Part shown: in pieces, positions 24,505-36,185 of the stretch | How positions within the stretch are numbered: the stretch's first letter is position 1 | Layout of the letters: each line of letters starts with the position of its first letter | DNA from: Protonemura montana | Taxonomy: Eukaryota; Arthropoda; Insecta; Plecoptera; Nemouridae | DNA: 64,000 bases | NCBI GenBank assembly: GCA_947568835.1 | Contig: OX387603.1 | Span: 25,754,651-25,818,650 of the forward strand | Direction of reading: 5' to 3' | Notes under the pieces: model-generated | The model's database searches: none | Told to the model about the DNA's origin: nothing | The model's input: only the letters and a program-made list of their open reading frames with translations | Made by a program: the position numbers and the translations under genes

Positions 24505-24625
24505 CTGGAATATGTGTGCCCGGATAGCTCAATTGGCAGTGCACCCGACCGGCAATTGGAAGGTCCCGAGTTCGTATCACGGTTCGGTTGCACATTTTTC
24601 CAGTCTAGCTCCTCTTCTCTCCATT
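24505..24625 (+). mobile_element. tRNA-like SINE, plus copy of an inverted pair
   Basis: The core at about 24518-24596 has GCCCGGATAGCTCAATTGG (Box A), the same anticodon arm as the 24285 copy, and GAGTTCGTATC (Box B). It is preceded by GAATATGTGTGCCCG and followed by CCAGTCTAGCTCC, both also present in the minus-strand copy, so the element extends beyond the tRNA part on both sides. The pair lies about 130 bp apart in opposite orientation and could form a hairpin when transcribed. Confidence 0.75.
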
Positions 24626-26794
24626 TTAATTGCTTCTGTTATCGCCCAAACCAGACGATCATTCGCCCCGAGGCCCGACCCTTGTGATGGCCAACTCGTT
24701 CAGGCAAGTTGAGATGTCGACGACGGATAATTTGATGAAGATTATTTCGATCAAACGATTTGTGTTCTACGAAATCAAGACACGTTTTAAACAAAATTCT
24801 GTAAATTCTCAACGAAAAGTGACCTGGAATATAAAACCTGACTTAAAATAGAGAGACAACAGACCCACACTTGCATGCAGACATTTAAGTGGTTTTTTTA
24901 AAGCAGCACTCTCTTTTGAAAAAATCGTAAAAACCGTTAAAGAGCTCTTTATTTCACCTTTTGGTCTTGTGGCCAATACGCATTGAGAATGTCTCTATGT
25001 CAGCATTCTTGCCAACCTTCCCAGCACGTGTCTACACGTCTTATTGCGTCGCACGCGTCCACAGACCCGTAAAACCAGGCTCATTACATCGCTTGGCGAG
25101 CTCACAGAGAAACGCCCCCACCACCCACCCTCTCAACCACCCCAACCTACACCGCAACGCTCACTCTGTTCTATTAATTTATTAAAATATTATTCGCCCG
25201 GCGCGCGTCGGTGGTTGGTACACCTTAACAATTCAAATTGCAATTAATACCTCGGTGCGCTGCATAAATTATTTGCGAGTCTAAAGCACGCGCAGCAGTC
25301 TCAGGTAAGATGAGTTGACATAGGACGGCGATGTCGAAGCAACGTGGAATGTGCCCGTCACTACCTTCAAAACTCTTTCAGTCAATTGTGCGCTGCCACC
25401 ATGATCCCTCGAGGCATCGCGCACAATATTTGCAAACGATCCATTTGTTTTTTTTCTAACATTTAAAAGTATATTTCCCTTAGAGCCCTATTTGAGGTTA
25501 GCGCTATTGGCGACAAATTCATAAGGGGTTTGGCATGGCATTTTCTCTGATGGCCGTAAAGGCAGCTTGTCCTTTTGCATAGAAAGCTCAACGCTCTTTT
25601 CAACAGAGACATTTTGCGGTTGTCAACGTTACGATCGGTTGGACAGGCCCTTGGGCAGGAGGCAGGGAGGTTTCGGGAAGAGCGGAACCTGCCTTTCAGC
25701 TTGCTGATCGTCGATTGTCAATTCCAGTCCGCGCTTTAACTTTTTAAAGCAGACGCTTTTGACGGAAAGTGAGAGCACGTCGTCGTCGACGACCAATTAA
25801 AACTTTCCCGCGAGAAGCACAATTTCTACGAGGCCGGCCGCGCGGTCTCGCTTTTGTTCGATGCGAAATTTCTTTGCAGAAAACTCGACGCTTAACTATT
25901 TTAATTCCCCCCGCCTTTGCGATGTGCTAAGCGTTGAAGGCCACGGCCCAGGAGGTTCATTCACTGGGCGGAGCTAGGGAGTCCATTGTGCCGTGGCCCA
26001 ATCCATGCGGGCTCAGTTGAGTAAACTGACGTCAAATCTCCACTTTACTGACATTTTTGGACCCAATTGTTGGTTAACTTACGTGCACACAAACTGTCAA
26101 ACTCTCCAAACCCTGCTCTTTTGGAAATTATATCAAAACCGGGTACATTTGACAGGAAAAAGATTTTTTTGTGAGCTGTATACTAAAGTTATGAAAGGAA
26201 ACAAATGAATTAGCCCTCGGCCCTCTTTAGCTTCATATATGTGTTTCCAAATGACTCACCTTCAGGTGCGTGTGAGCAGCGGGCGGCTTTTGTTGCGAAA
26301 CGCACTGCTCTCTGCGTTTGTATACTCAATCCGGCCACCGCCCTCTATAAGCCATGACACACGCAAATATGGCGAGTTGTCCCCTGGGCAGTGCGAGTTT
26401 GCATTTCATTCTTCCCGCTTCTGTTCTCGCTTTCTTTTGTTCGCGTCCTTGACACAGGTTCAATGATCCGGTGCAGGGAACCGGTTCGGCCGCATGGAAG
26501 TTTGGTATTGAGACAAGCAGCTCGACACGGCAGCCTCAAAACCCACACACTGTTTTGTCTTCACACTAATCTTTGCCGAATGAGAAAATTGCTCGGCTAA
26601 CTTTTTCCTTCGACCTCGCGCCAAGTTTTGGCCAATCAGGGCGTCGCGTTGGTTACGCGCGCTGCGAGGCAATCCGTTGGGGTTTGTTTAGGAGAGTCGT
26701 GGTCGTTGAGAGAGTGGTTTTGGACGCCGAATTGGATAATCTTCGATGATTTGCTAGATTGGTTTGTCCATAGCTGTGCAGAAAACACCGTTTG
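24626..26794. other. Non-coding stretch
   Basis: No exon was recognised. It contains GC-rich patches near 25.7-25.98 kb, CACGGCC at 25942 and a CRE at 26028-26035. Confidence 0.4.
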
Positions 26795-26985
26795 TCTGCG
26801 CTGCGTCAGGCATTGAATGGGTAAACATCATACACATTTCTAGTTAGGTGCGGGAGGGAGGTGGGACCAGCTTTGCACAACTATTCTTGCTTTGCTCTTT
26901 AAGCTTTTGACAGCAAAGATTTGTGGAGAAATCTTGTAGTTCGAATTGTACTGTTTTTTTGGAAAGGAAGTTAAGCCAGAGAAAG
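26795..26985 (+). mobile_element. 5S-derived SINE, old diverged fragment
   Basis: CTGCGTCAGGCATTGAATGGG matches the Box C part of the head, and CATCATACACATTTCTAG and GATTTGTGGAGAAATC match the body. The tail is missing. It is more diverged than most copies. Confidence 0.65.
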
Positions 26986-29900
26986 TGATGTCATTTGATG
27001 GAATAAAACTGTTGGAGGTGAGCAGTAAGCCCAGAACTCGCTCACTCCCATCCGAACCAAGGCCCTCTGTTTCCTCGTCCCAGAGCCACCTGGAGCCGCG
27101 AGCCGGCCGCGCGCTAAGACCCGACATCTTATTGCATTCCGACCAATCAGAAGCCACCACCGTCGGCCCCGGAACAATTGGAAACCGCAATTTTCGTTAA
27201 GCGCTTTAACTGTTGATAAACGTTAAGAAATGCTTCAAGTTTTTTTATCCAAAAAAAATTACTCACCGGAGTTCCCTTTGACGGAACTCTCCGACAGAGG
27301 CAACGCATTAGCAAATTCTTTTGACGTAGTTAAAGCCCTTTGTCCTACTTTCGTCGCCCGCCATTGTAAAACGTAATTGGAGTTGATTCTTCGAATTATT
27401 ACTGTGTACTTAATCCCACCTATTAGCAGAATTCCACCGCCTTGGTTATACCACGCGAAGCACTGCATGACAAATGTCACACAGATGGCGGTGGCGTTGC
27501 GACATGCAATTAACATGTCAGTGGCGCCCTCTTAACGACAGCGAGTGCTTCCGGTGCGGTACACGAACTGGGACACCCGCATGTCTTAGTTCGCGAGCCG
27601 ACCGCCAGGCGCACGCGACCAGCGCCTTTCATTCGTCGGCACGCAGCCAATGGGAGGACAGAACGCGACCAAGAAAGAGACATTTCATTTGTATGCACAT
27701 TACTTTCTATGGAAATTAATGGTCGTCTTTTCCTGGTATCGAACTACGGGCTTTAGATGTTAACCAAAAAGAAATAACCCCAAGATTATTTCACAGTAAT
27801 TGTCTTGCGTGTTGTCAAGTTTTATGCATACTGTTATGGAATCCCCGCGTTGACATTACATTTTAGAGCATGTTTTAAGAGGGAAACCGCACCCTTTTCA
27901 GAGACGTTGTGAGCTTTTTGTAACCTTACTTATGGGATTTGTCTGATATGTATTTGATCTCTATTTAGGGACCTACTTTAGGCATTTATGAGGGCGAACT
28001 TAAACACAATTTAGAGCATTTTTGAGGGTGTATTGTAACTCTATTAGAGGGATTTTGGGGGAGAATCTTAACCCTATTCAGAGCTCCCCATCACGATATT
28101 CGGCCACGCCGCGCCGGAAGGCTATCGCGACCGCTCCGGGCTTCTAAACACTTCCGCGGTCTGCGGTCGCTCACCAGAGGGCGGTGAGCTCACCACAAGG
28201 CTATGAACGCCGGTCGCGCCTCGGTGAATGTCTGCTTCGAGCCCAGAAAGCGCTGGCCGCGCCTCGTTTCCACGGCAACAACTCGAAAAGTTGAACGCTG
28301 CGGTCGGCACGTCGATCATCAAGCCAGCCGCGATGGAAAGTTGAAGCGTTGCGAAAGTGCTCGGTTGTTTCCAGGGGGCGGTGGCCGGGGGGAAGGGGGT
28401 CGAATTATTTAATACGACGTAGCTGGTCGCAAGGGGTGGGGCAAGCGGGGGACGGGCGGGTTGATTCTCAGACCGGCAATAAACCGTCGAAATGTACGGC
28501 GCGCGGAAACTGCGCCTTGTCTGTTTTCTGTCTAACACCACGCTTGTTCTCTCAACGTGAACGGTTCGCGGTCGAGACGTCCGAACGAATCGATCGGTTT
28601 CGGATCCAGCGAGCCGTGGGCCGTGCATCGGACGGTTTCCAACGGGCTTAGTCGATGACAACTATAGAGAATGACAACTGCCAAGCCGCGGGTCAAAGTG
28701 AAACAAGTGAACACGTGTTAACGAGGAACACCCTGGCTTGTACATGACTCAGACAGGCCGTGTTTACTGAAATATGTTTGTTGGTTGTCATGACCCCATG
28801 GCAGTGCACTCTGATGGATTGATAAATAATTAGCAGTCAATCAATCGGCCGCCAGTGTAGGCGTGAGAACCAATCACGTTGCAAGCTCTCCGTCGGCAAA
28901 CAACCAACGAATAATTGATCACAAATTGCCTTTTTTTTTCGTCGAATTTTCATTCGCTGTCTGAAACCGCGCCGCGATTGTGTTCGGTCGTGTTCGGCTT
29001 TTAACGATTTTGTTTTAATTATGCAAATGAATTCGAGGCGATCCGATGTGCGGATATTTATCAAGTGTCCCATCCACGGTCCATGCGATAATGCGACATG
29101 TATTTTCACACGCCGTGAAACACGCGAGCTGCGAAACAATCGACGCATTGTCGCCGCTGCATTTTGTTTTGGTGTGCGATTTGCATACGTCCAATCGGCC
29201 GTGACCTGTTAATCTGATCACGGTAATCGTGAGTGGCCGGCGTGGATCGCGCGCTTGTCAGCTGTTTGGACGATGCGTCGATTGCGATTTATGGTGACCT
29301 TTTGGCTCCGCGGGGCTCGGGGCGTTTGTTTTCAACCGCGGTCTAATGACAGTGACATACCGACCATTAAACTGGCAGCGAGTGAGTTTTGATGAAATTT
29401 AGGCAGCACTGCCATAGTTGGCAGCCGTGTGTAGTCTTAAAAGTCTATTATGATTGCAGGACTTTTCTTATTAATTGGCAAAATCACGCGAAATATAAAA
29501 GCTACGAATGTCCCTAAAAGTCATCTAAAATTCTCTAGTAACCCACAGGATATTGCAGTTAGGTACCGGAAAATGCCTGCTCAACCGCCCAGTAATCTGG
29601 TTAGCACTGGGTGGGAAAGTGATGATTGAATTGTGTTTCTTTCGCCAGTTCGTGAAAAATACTTTCAAGCATTTAACGCATTTCAGGACACCTCCGAATT
29701 TCGATGCGCAGAAAAGTCCCCCAAAAATATGCTTATGAAATGAAACCAACTCAGAAAAAGCGCAAGTTTCGAATCAGATATAGGAACTTGGGAACGCGTT
29801 CTAACTTGCTTGGGGCAAGTCTGTGAAACCGACTTAAGGGCAGATAAAGAGTATCCGTAAGTAATATCCCTGTGCGTAACAAGGCATCTCAGAAAAGTCC

Positions 29901-30342
29901 GTGGTTCGATTTGAAATACGCTTGAGTTTAATTGTCCGATTTGTTTGCTCGCTCTGTTCTCTATCTAAAGTAAGCCCCAAGTTCTGTCAAACTTTTGTGG
30001 GCGCCGCGACATTTATCAACCAGGGGGGGGGGGGGGGGGCGTTTAGAGACCACCGTGATTGATTGCACAACATGGCGGCTTGTATTCGGAAATCATCGCG
30101 ACACTTCGGCTGACATTTTAAGGAACTGAAATCCGAAGTTTCATGGCACGTGGTGTCATGGTCATTGGGTTGACAGGTTCAGTCAGAGTCGCAGCGCTAA
30201 TGCTAAACTTTCTGCTGAGCAAACGAGGCCGGCAACACGTGGTAATGATAGCCGCCACCCGATGGCGCTTGCGGCCGTTATTTTTAAACCACCTCTACAA
30301 TTAAATAACTAAAACTCAAAATATCGATAAACTTATATCAAC
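26986..30342. other. Non-coding stretch, GC-rich at 28.08-28.72 kb
   Basis: No exon was recognised. The GC-rich part carries an X-box (28266), GGCCGTG at 28619 and 28756, and overlapping antisense ORFs without domains. Another GGCCGTG lies at 29197. A run of about 18 G lies at 30023-30040, and an ATGGCGGC site at 30072. Confidence 0.4.
28266..28279. promoter_or_regulatory. RFX X-box-like site
   Basis: GTTTCCACGGCAAC has both X-box half-sites. The identical 14-mer occurs at 39955-39968 in intron 1 of the dpr gene. Confidence 0.45.
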
Positions 30343-30580
30343 ATGAAATCTTATTTGAATTGCAAACGCTTGCAATGCGCGGGGTATTTTATTATTATGA
30401 ACACTATAACCGTCACAAAAATTGTTGCCCAAACGTATCAAAAATTGTCTCAGAAAGCAAGTGTCCAAGTAGCTAAATGGGTTAGAGCAACACCCGCGAT
30501 AGGAGGAGATCAGGGTTCGAGTCCCCGTTTGGGCATCAATTTTTGAGACGGTTATAGTGTTGATAATAATAACGTATGTC
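30343..30580 (+). mobile_element. Foldback element with tRNA-like core
   Basis: The left part shares GAAATCTTATTT, GCAAACGCTTGCAATGCGCG and GGTATTTTATTATTATGAAC with the copies at 52665 and 61570. The centre (about 30461-30536) is tRNA-like: GTAGCTAAATGGGTTAGAGC (Box A, one mismatch) and GGTTCGAGTCCC (Box B). The right arm TTTTTGAGACGGTTATAGTG (from 30541) is the inverted repeat of the left inner arm CACTATAACCGTCACAAAAA. No protein is encoded. It combines a terminal-inverted-repeat (MITE-like) architecture with a Pol III-type internal promoter module. Confidence 0.8.
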
Positions 30581-32649
30581 AATCGTCGAGATTAGCTGTT
30601 TTATAGATTGTTTGAGCGTTTTTCAGTCTCAAATGTGAGAAATTACAAAATATAAAATATCTAATACTCCATCTAGCGGCAAGTAGTGGGATTAAATTGT
30701 CAATCGATCTGTATTTTTCGAGAAGACATTTCAGCGCTGTGACTCTAACTAAACCTGTGTACACATCGTATAAACCAATAACCACTAGGTCTACTAAAAA
30801 AAAGTGACAGTTGTCGATCAATTAGAACCAATGATTAGTGTGAATCAGCTGACAAACGGCTCCCTGCCCCCTAGAGTGGCCGCACCCAGGGGGTCGTGCA
30901 TGACAGATCGTGAGGCTTTGTGTCACAAACAATGGATTTCATGAAGTATCGCTATGACAACGATGAATGGACGAGCACGTAGCGTTCCACGCAGGAAAAA
31001 AAAAACTGCATTGTCTCTCATCCGAGACCCGGCCACTAATGTTTGTAAAGTGAGCGTCATTTGTCATTGACGGGATCGCGTCCCGTGCTCGGCTACGTTG
31101 GTAATCGTGATTGGCAATCGAACGAGCGATGGAATTCAAACAGCTGACGAGCGACGTTATAAATAATTGAATAGCGAGACATGGCCAACTTGAACGTAAC
31201 GTCTTGCTACTCGACACAAACGGAATTTGGAAATTAGTTATTTTAAAGGATCATCTCTAGGAAGCTTGGGAGCTAATATTTCGCTCCGATTCCCGAAAGA
31301 GAATAATTAATTATCAAGTTTCAAAATCGTGAAGAAGTTTTAGCTCTCTCATTCTCTCATATCTCTCATCTCTCTCTCACTACTGCCGTTCCTCGATTCG
31401 GTCTTGTTAAACATAGAACGATATTTGCTCATTTTCAATCAATTCTCCGCGATGGAAAATGGCCGAGTCTGAAAAGTTCTGCTCTTGACGGCTTCGCGGC
31501 TGCAAAATGCGAACCGAAAAATGCGTGCGGAACGGAAATGAGTGTGATCGACGACGCGACCACTTCCGGTCCATCAGCAGCGCCCAGGGCGGTGAAAACA
31601 AACGACGCAATATCAAGAAAATTACTGCATACGCAAGATACTTTTCTTCGCTTTCCTTTTGCGTTTCACGTGACCGTGCCCAACTTTCTACGCATGCCCA
31701 GTGGCATCGATAATGATATCGATAAGAAAGAATAAAGGAACACATTTGACGACACATCAATCACCTTTATTATCCAAGCAGCCGTGGGCGACATTTTCAG
31801 AAAATTTTCATCGAGTCACGGTATGAGTAAACAACGCTCTAAGATGCCGTGAGACGAATCCACTTTTCCCCCAACACCGTCGCCTAGTTCATTCTCTAGC
31901 CACGAGGGGAGCTAAACACCATCACCATCGAACAAAGAGACACCTGAACGATGCCATTACACAGAAGGAAGAGAGGGACCCCATCCCCCTGGCAACAACG
32001 CATCAAATCAACGAGCTGGACCACGGTCCATCAGACCATCTCGTGGATCCGAGGGGCACTCGCTTAATGCAAACGCGGTGCTAATCTCGCGGCACGACCA
32101 TATAGTCTAATCACTGAGTGGTCACAGGACGATAGAGGAACGGGGTTGTCACGGCTACACAATGACATCCCACCAGATGTTACTGCGTCGCTTAGCGACG
32201 GCAAAGGTAATTCACGTCGGAGTGAGAAGCTTCGTCTTTCGGCCCCGTGGACCATTTCTTACCTCGAGTCTCGTTTAATGGTGTTAATGGCGACACTCTG
32301 TTTTCGTAGAGCTGGGCAATTGCTTTGAAAGCTGATGAGTGATTTTGAAGGCGAAAGGTCTGCGAGACTGGCTGTAATCAGGGAAGAAAGTAAGGAGCCA
32401 TTTATAGAGACGTTTGGTCAGTGCCATTCGAAATAAAAAAAAATGTGTAGTGTTTTTTGTCTTCTTAGAATTTTGGCATGATTTCAGAGTGAAAATCTTT
32501 CATGCACGGCCTATATGTCATCCACGAAATACCGGTTTTTTTGTTAGTAGAAAAATAGTCTGGTAGTGCACTAAAAAAGCAAAAACAAATCGGCTAATGA
32601 GAGGTTGACAGAGACGCTTGTGTAACCAAGAAGTGAGCCGAAGATGATT
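30581..32649. other. Non-coding stretch
   Basis: No exon was recognised. A weak relative of the 53-bp satellite (GCGCTGTGACTCTAACTAAAC) lies near 30733. CACGGCC occurs at 32505, and a CT-rich low-complexity tract at 31348-31380. Confidence 0.4.
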
Positions 32650-33455
32650 ATTATTTATTTGTAGTGTTTAACGACGCACTGTTTTGACAACTGGCCCTGC
32701 GGCACTGGTCTAATGGCGTCGGTGAATGAGTGGATGATGATGAGGATGATGACGAACCTAACCTAGCCTAGAAGGAAGGAGGGGAAACCCGGTGGCGGCA
32801 CGTAGTCTACTCCTGTCGAAGAGCACCAAGGGGACCACCGGCTTAACGTCCCTTCCGAAGGACGGTACAACTCGAACAGCAGGATTCCTCCACAAATCCA
32901 TGCTGTCGAGAGGTTGATAAGCAAGGCGAGTGAAGTTGCTGTACTAACTTTCATCCCTCCAACCTCTCTCCCGAACAGAACTGGTCATGTGTATGATGGT
33001 CACTCATCCAATACTCGACCCAGCGCAGTGTTGCTTAACTTTCATCCCTCCAACCTCTCTCCCGAACAGAACTGGTCATGTGTATGATGGTCAACCATCC
33101 AATACCTGAGCCAGCGCAGTGTTGCTTAGCTTTCATCCCTCCAACCTCTCTCCCGAACAGAACTGGTCATGTGTATGATGGTCACCCATCCAATACCTGA
33201 CCCAGCGCAGTGTTGCTTAACTTTCATCCCTCCAACCTCTCTCCCGAACAGAACTGGTCATGTGTATGATGGTCACCCATCCAATACCTGACTCAGCGTA
33301 GTGTTGATTAACTTTCATCCCTCCAACCTCTCTCCCGATCAGAACTGGTCATGTGTATGATGGTTACCTATCCAATACCTGACTCAGCACAGTGTTGCTT
33401 AACTTCGGTGATCTAACAAGAACCGGTGTTTCCAACACGCCAAACCGTTCGGTGG
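32650..33455 (-). mobile_element. 5S-derived SINE with a five-to-six-head array
   Basis: Read on the minus strand, about five tandem 91-bp heads (33405 down to 32950) precede one body and one tail (32950 down to 32650). On the plus strand TTCATCCCTCC starts recur at 32950, 33041, 33132, 33223 and 33314, exactly 91 bp apart. Each unit carries the complement of GTTAAGCAACACTGCGC and TTGGATGGGTGACC, the 5S internal-promoter segment. The outermost head continues into the complete 5' end ending near 33453. The units differ by a few bases, so the array is not an assembly duplication of a single unit. Confidence 0.92.
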
Positions 33456-34860
33456 CTTTCCAGATGCTTCATTGTACAGATTTCGCTGATTTAGCATCAA
33501 CTAAGTCGGCCACATTCCACACACGTCCAGGTGATCGCTTTGAGAACCTGAACCCCGTGCACTCCACCTCGCCGTGCACTAAACTGCATCGAACTAGCCG
33601 CAGGCTGCGCTAGACTCGACTCCATAAGTGCGACAAGGACACAACTAGGAGAGATAGAGATGTGGAGAGAGAAGACAAAGTTGTGATTACAAATTGCAAA
33701 TGGTGGTGACATTATACACTTTGATCGTGATGCACTTGTTTATGATGTTGGTGTTGTTGTTGTTGTTGTTGTCATGGCAACGTCGACAGCGCCACAACTT
33801 TCGAGAGCTTGCATTCTCTGTTGACAAACACTCAACGAGCGCTACCGAATTTAGTGCGCCATGTGGGCGAAGTCGGAACTACGAACCGAGCCGTAGAGCG
33901 TGGTGATTGGGTAGGAATGCTGGTGACGTTTTGAACGCATTGCTGTAAAACGGGGCCAGGAAAAAATAATAAGAACACAAATTCCTGTGCGTTTTTTTTT
34001 GTTTTCTATTCGCACGGCCAGTGCGTTGTGACTGTTTTTTTTTGGCGATACACGAAAAAAGCAAATGCAGGAAAGCGTTGTTATTGGTTGCTTTGGCGAT
34101 TCCTCTGCAGTGACTCGGTTTGGTTCGAGGATACCGGGAAAGCCAAGCATACGCACACGCACTCACGCATTTTAATACGCGCGGAACACCACTCCAAACT
34201 CTGCCAACTCTCGAAACACTCCAAACAGCGTAGTCGTCGACGAATCACAGTTTAATTATTCACTCGCTCTGGCAGTGCTTGTGTTTTAGAAGGCCGTGAA
34301 CTTTAAGATGCGTGCCAATAAGTTGGCAAACTTCTCGACAGCACTCTATCGCCAAGGCGGTGACCCATCTGGACGGTCGAGTAGGCCGTGGCCGCGCCCG
34401 AGAAACTCGCCGAGACTCGAACCCAGGTCTCGAAACTTCTGTCAAACTTTCGACCAAAGTCACCGCCTTCTGACCCGTCGTTGCTTGTAAACCGACATCG
34501 ATTGTCTTTGAGAGCCACAAGTGGTACCGACGTCTGTCTTGTCAGACGGTTTAATTCGTCAACTTGATTTGAACGTACGGCCAATCGCCGACGTCCGTTG
34601 CAAACACAGCCTTGTTGACAAAAGACAATGGCGGCGTGCGGATCGGCAAATTACTTTGGGGCCCGCCCACAACGAGCGCTGATTGTGTCAAATATAATCT
34701 CGAATTCCTGATGCCTTGTTCATCGAGTCGAAATAGATTTGTATCAGATTTGAGAGAGATGAGGTTCTCAAGGGCCTCTCAAGAACGCACCCGAATCTTC
34801 CTTGCTTCCAATTTATATATTAAACCACGCGGATGTCTGTATGTTTTCTTGTGGTATGAA
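33456..34860. other. Non-coding stretch
   Basis: No exon was recognised. A GTT microsatellite (33746-33770) runs directly into an X-box at 33768. CACGGCC/GGCCGTG occurs at 34013, 34292 and 34384, and an ATGGCGGC site at 34628. Confidence 0.4.
33768..33781. promoter_or_regulatory. RFX X-box-like site
   Basis: GTTGTCATGGCAAC matches the X-box consensus with one weak base in the left half. It is fused to a GTT microsatellite, which may have supplied the left half-site by chance. Confidence 0.35.
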
Positions 34861-35101
34861 CCGAACGGTTTGTCGTGTCGGGAACCCAGGTTCTCGTTGG
34901 ATTACCAAAGTTAAGCAACACTGCGCTGAGTCAGTTATTGGATGGGTGACCATCATACACATGACCAGTTCTGTTCGGGAGAGAGGTTGGAGGGATGCTA
35001 GTTAAGCAACACTGCGCTGAGTCAGGTATTGGATGGGTGACCATCATACACATGACCAGTTTTGTTCGGGAGAGAGGCTAGAGGAATGAAAGTTAGTACA
35101 G
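34861..35101 (+). mobile_element. 5S-derived SINE, 5' part with two heads
   Basis: The copy starts with GAACGGTTTGTCGTG and has two 91-bp heads (second head from about 34999). It ends abruptly after AAAGTTAGTACAG at 35101. The rest of the body continues at 35646, after an unrelated stretch, so this looks like one SINE split by a later insertion. Confidence 0.85.
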
Positions 35102-35645
35102 TTGTGTTAGCCTTACCTTGCCACAAGCTGGTGGACTCTGATTACACATTGCCAACTTTAGAATGCAAAATAAAGCCAGTCTTCACCGGGGAGTTTGAAA
35201 TTAACCAGAAAATTATGACCAAACAATGCATCATGCACTTAAATTCTTTGTGAATTTATCAGTTTATTTACGTGAAATTAATTCTATTGAAAAATAAGAA
35301 CTTAAATGCAAAACTAAAAGTCCTAGTGGCTTCTGCTAAATACCTACCGTACACTAGCGGATTCTAGCGATGGCTGCCAAAAAGCAGTTTGCGAGCTTGG
35401 TTTCCTGCCTACACCTGATAAAAGTTAAAAGTAACCCGAAATATATTAATTTTAACTTTGGTTGATAAACATTTATTGTTTTTCATTAAATATTTTATTT
35501 TCCTGAAAATATGAAATGTTTCAACCAAAGAAAAACATTATTTTGTTACTTTTAAATCGGATAGTTAACAGTAGCATCATGGTGTCATGTTTTCTAGGTT
35601 GGTACCAGCACCCCAGAAAGTGGCAAACTCAAATTAATCCTAGTG
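35102..35645. mobile_element. Putative insertion splitting a SINE
   Basis: About 540 bp of AT-rich sequence separates the 5' and 3' parts of one SINE. The six bases GTACAG occur at the left junction (35096-35101) and again at the right junction (35646-35651), as expected for a target-site duplication. No terminal inverted repeats or ORF were recognised. The alternative is two independently truncated SINE copies that happen to abut the same short sequence. Confidence 0.45.
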
Positions 35646-35935
35646 TACAGCAACTTCATTCGCCTTGCTTATCAACCTCTCGACAGCATGGATTTGTGGA
35701 GAAATCCTGCTGTTCCGAGTTGTACCGTCCTTCGGAAGGGACGTTAAGCCGGTGGTCCCCTTGGTGCTCTTCAACAGGAGTAGGCTTCGTGCTGGCACCG
35801 GGTTTCCCCTCCTCCCCCCTAGGCTAAGTTAGGTTCATCATCACCCTCATCATCATTCACTCATTCACCGACGCCATTAGACCAGTGCCGCAGGGCCAGA
35901 TGTCAAAACATTGCGTCGTTAAACATCACAAACAA
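35646..35935 (+). mobile_element. 5S-derived SINE, 3' part (body and tail)
   Basis: It begins at GTACAGCAACTTCATTCGCC, exactly where the 34861-35101 copy stops, and continues through the body to GCGTCGTTAAACATCACAAAC. It has no head of its own. Together with 34861-35101 it makes one complete two-headed element. Confidence 0.85.
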
Positions 35936-35984
35936 TCCTTGTGGTATGACGGTCTCAGCACTAATGTTATGTTATACTAATATT

Positions 35985-36185
35985 ATATGCCAACGACGAG
36001 AAAGGTAGTTACTACTAGGTGAAGTCACCGCCTATTTGACAGTTGTGACATTTAATTTAATAAAATTTCTTCATTGATGCTAACCGCAAAGATTGGTTGG
36101 ATATTTTAGATGTTATTATTTAATTGAAGAGATTACTTAAAACCGAATGCCACAAGCGCCATCGGGTGGTCACCCAATTTCGCTC
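35985..36185. repeat. Dispersed repeat related to 2700-3010
   Basis: It shares CTACTAGGTGAAGTCACC and CAAGCGCCATCGGGTGG with 2735-2995, in the same order and at similar spacing. It is non-coding and probably an old non-autonomous element. Confidence 0.5.

Noticed and set aside
28122..28661. 179-codon minus-strand frame
   Set aside because: Same GC-rich artefact; an equally open plus-strand frame overlaps it.
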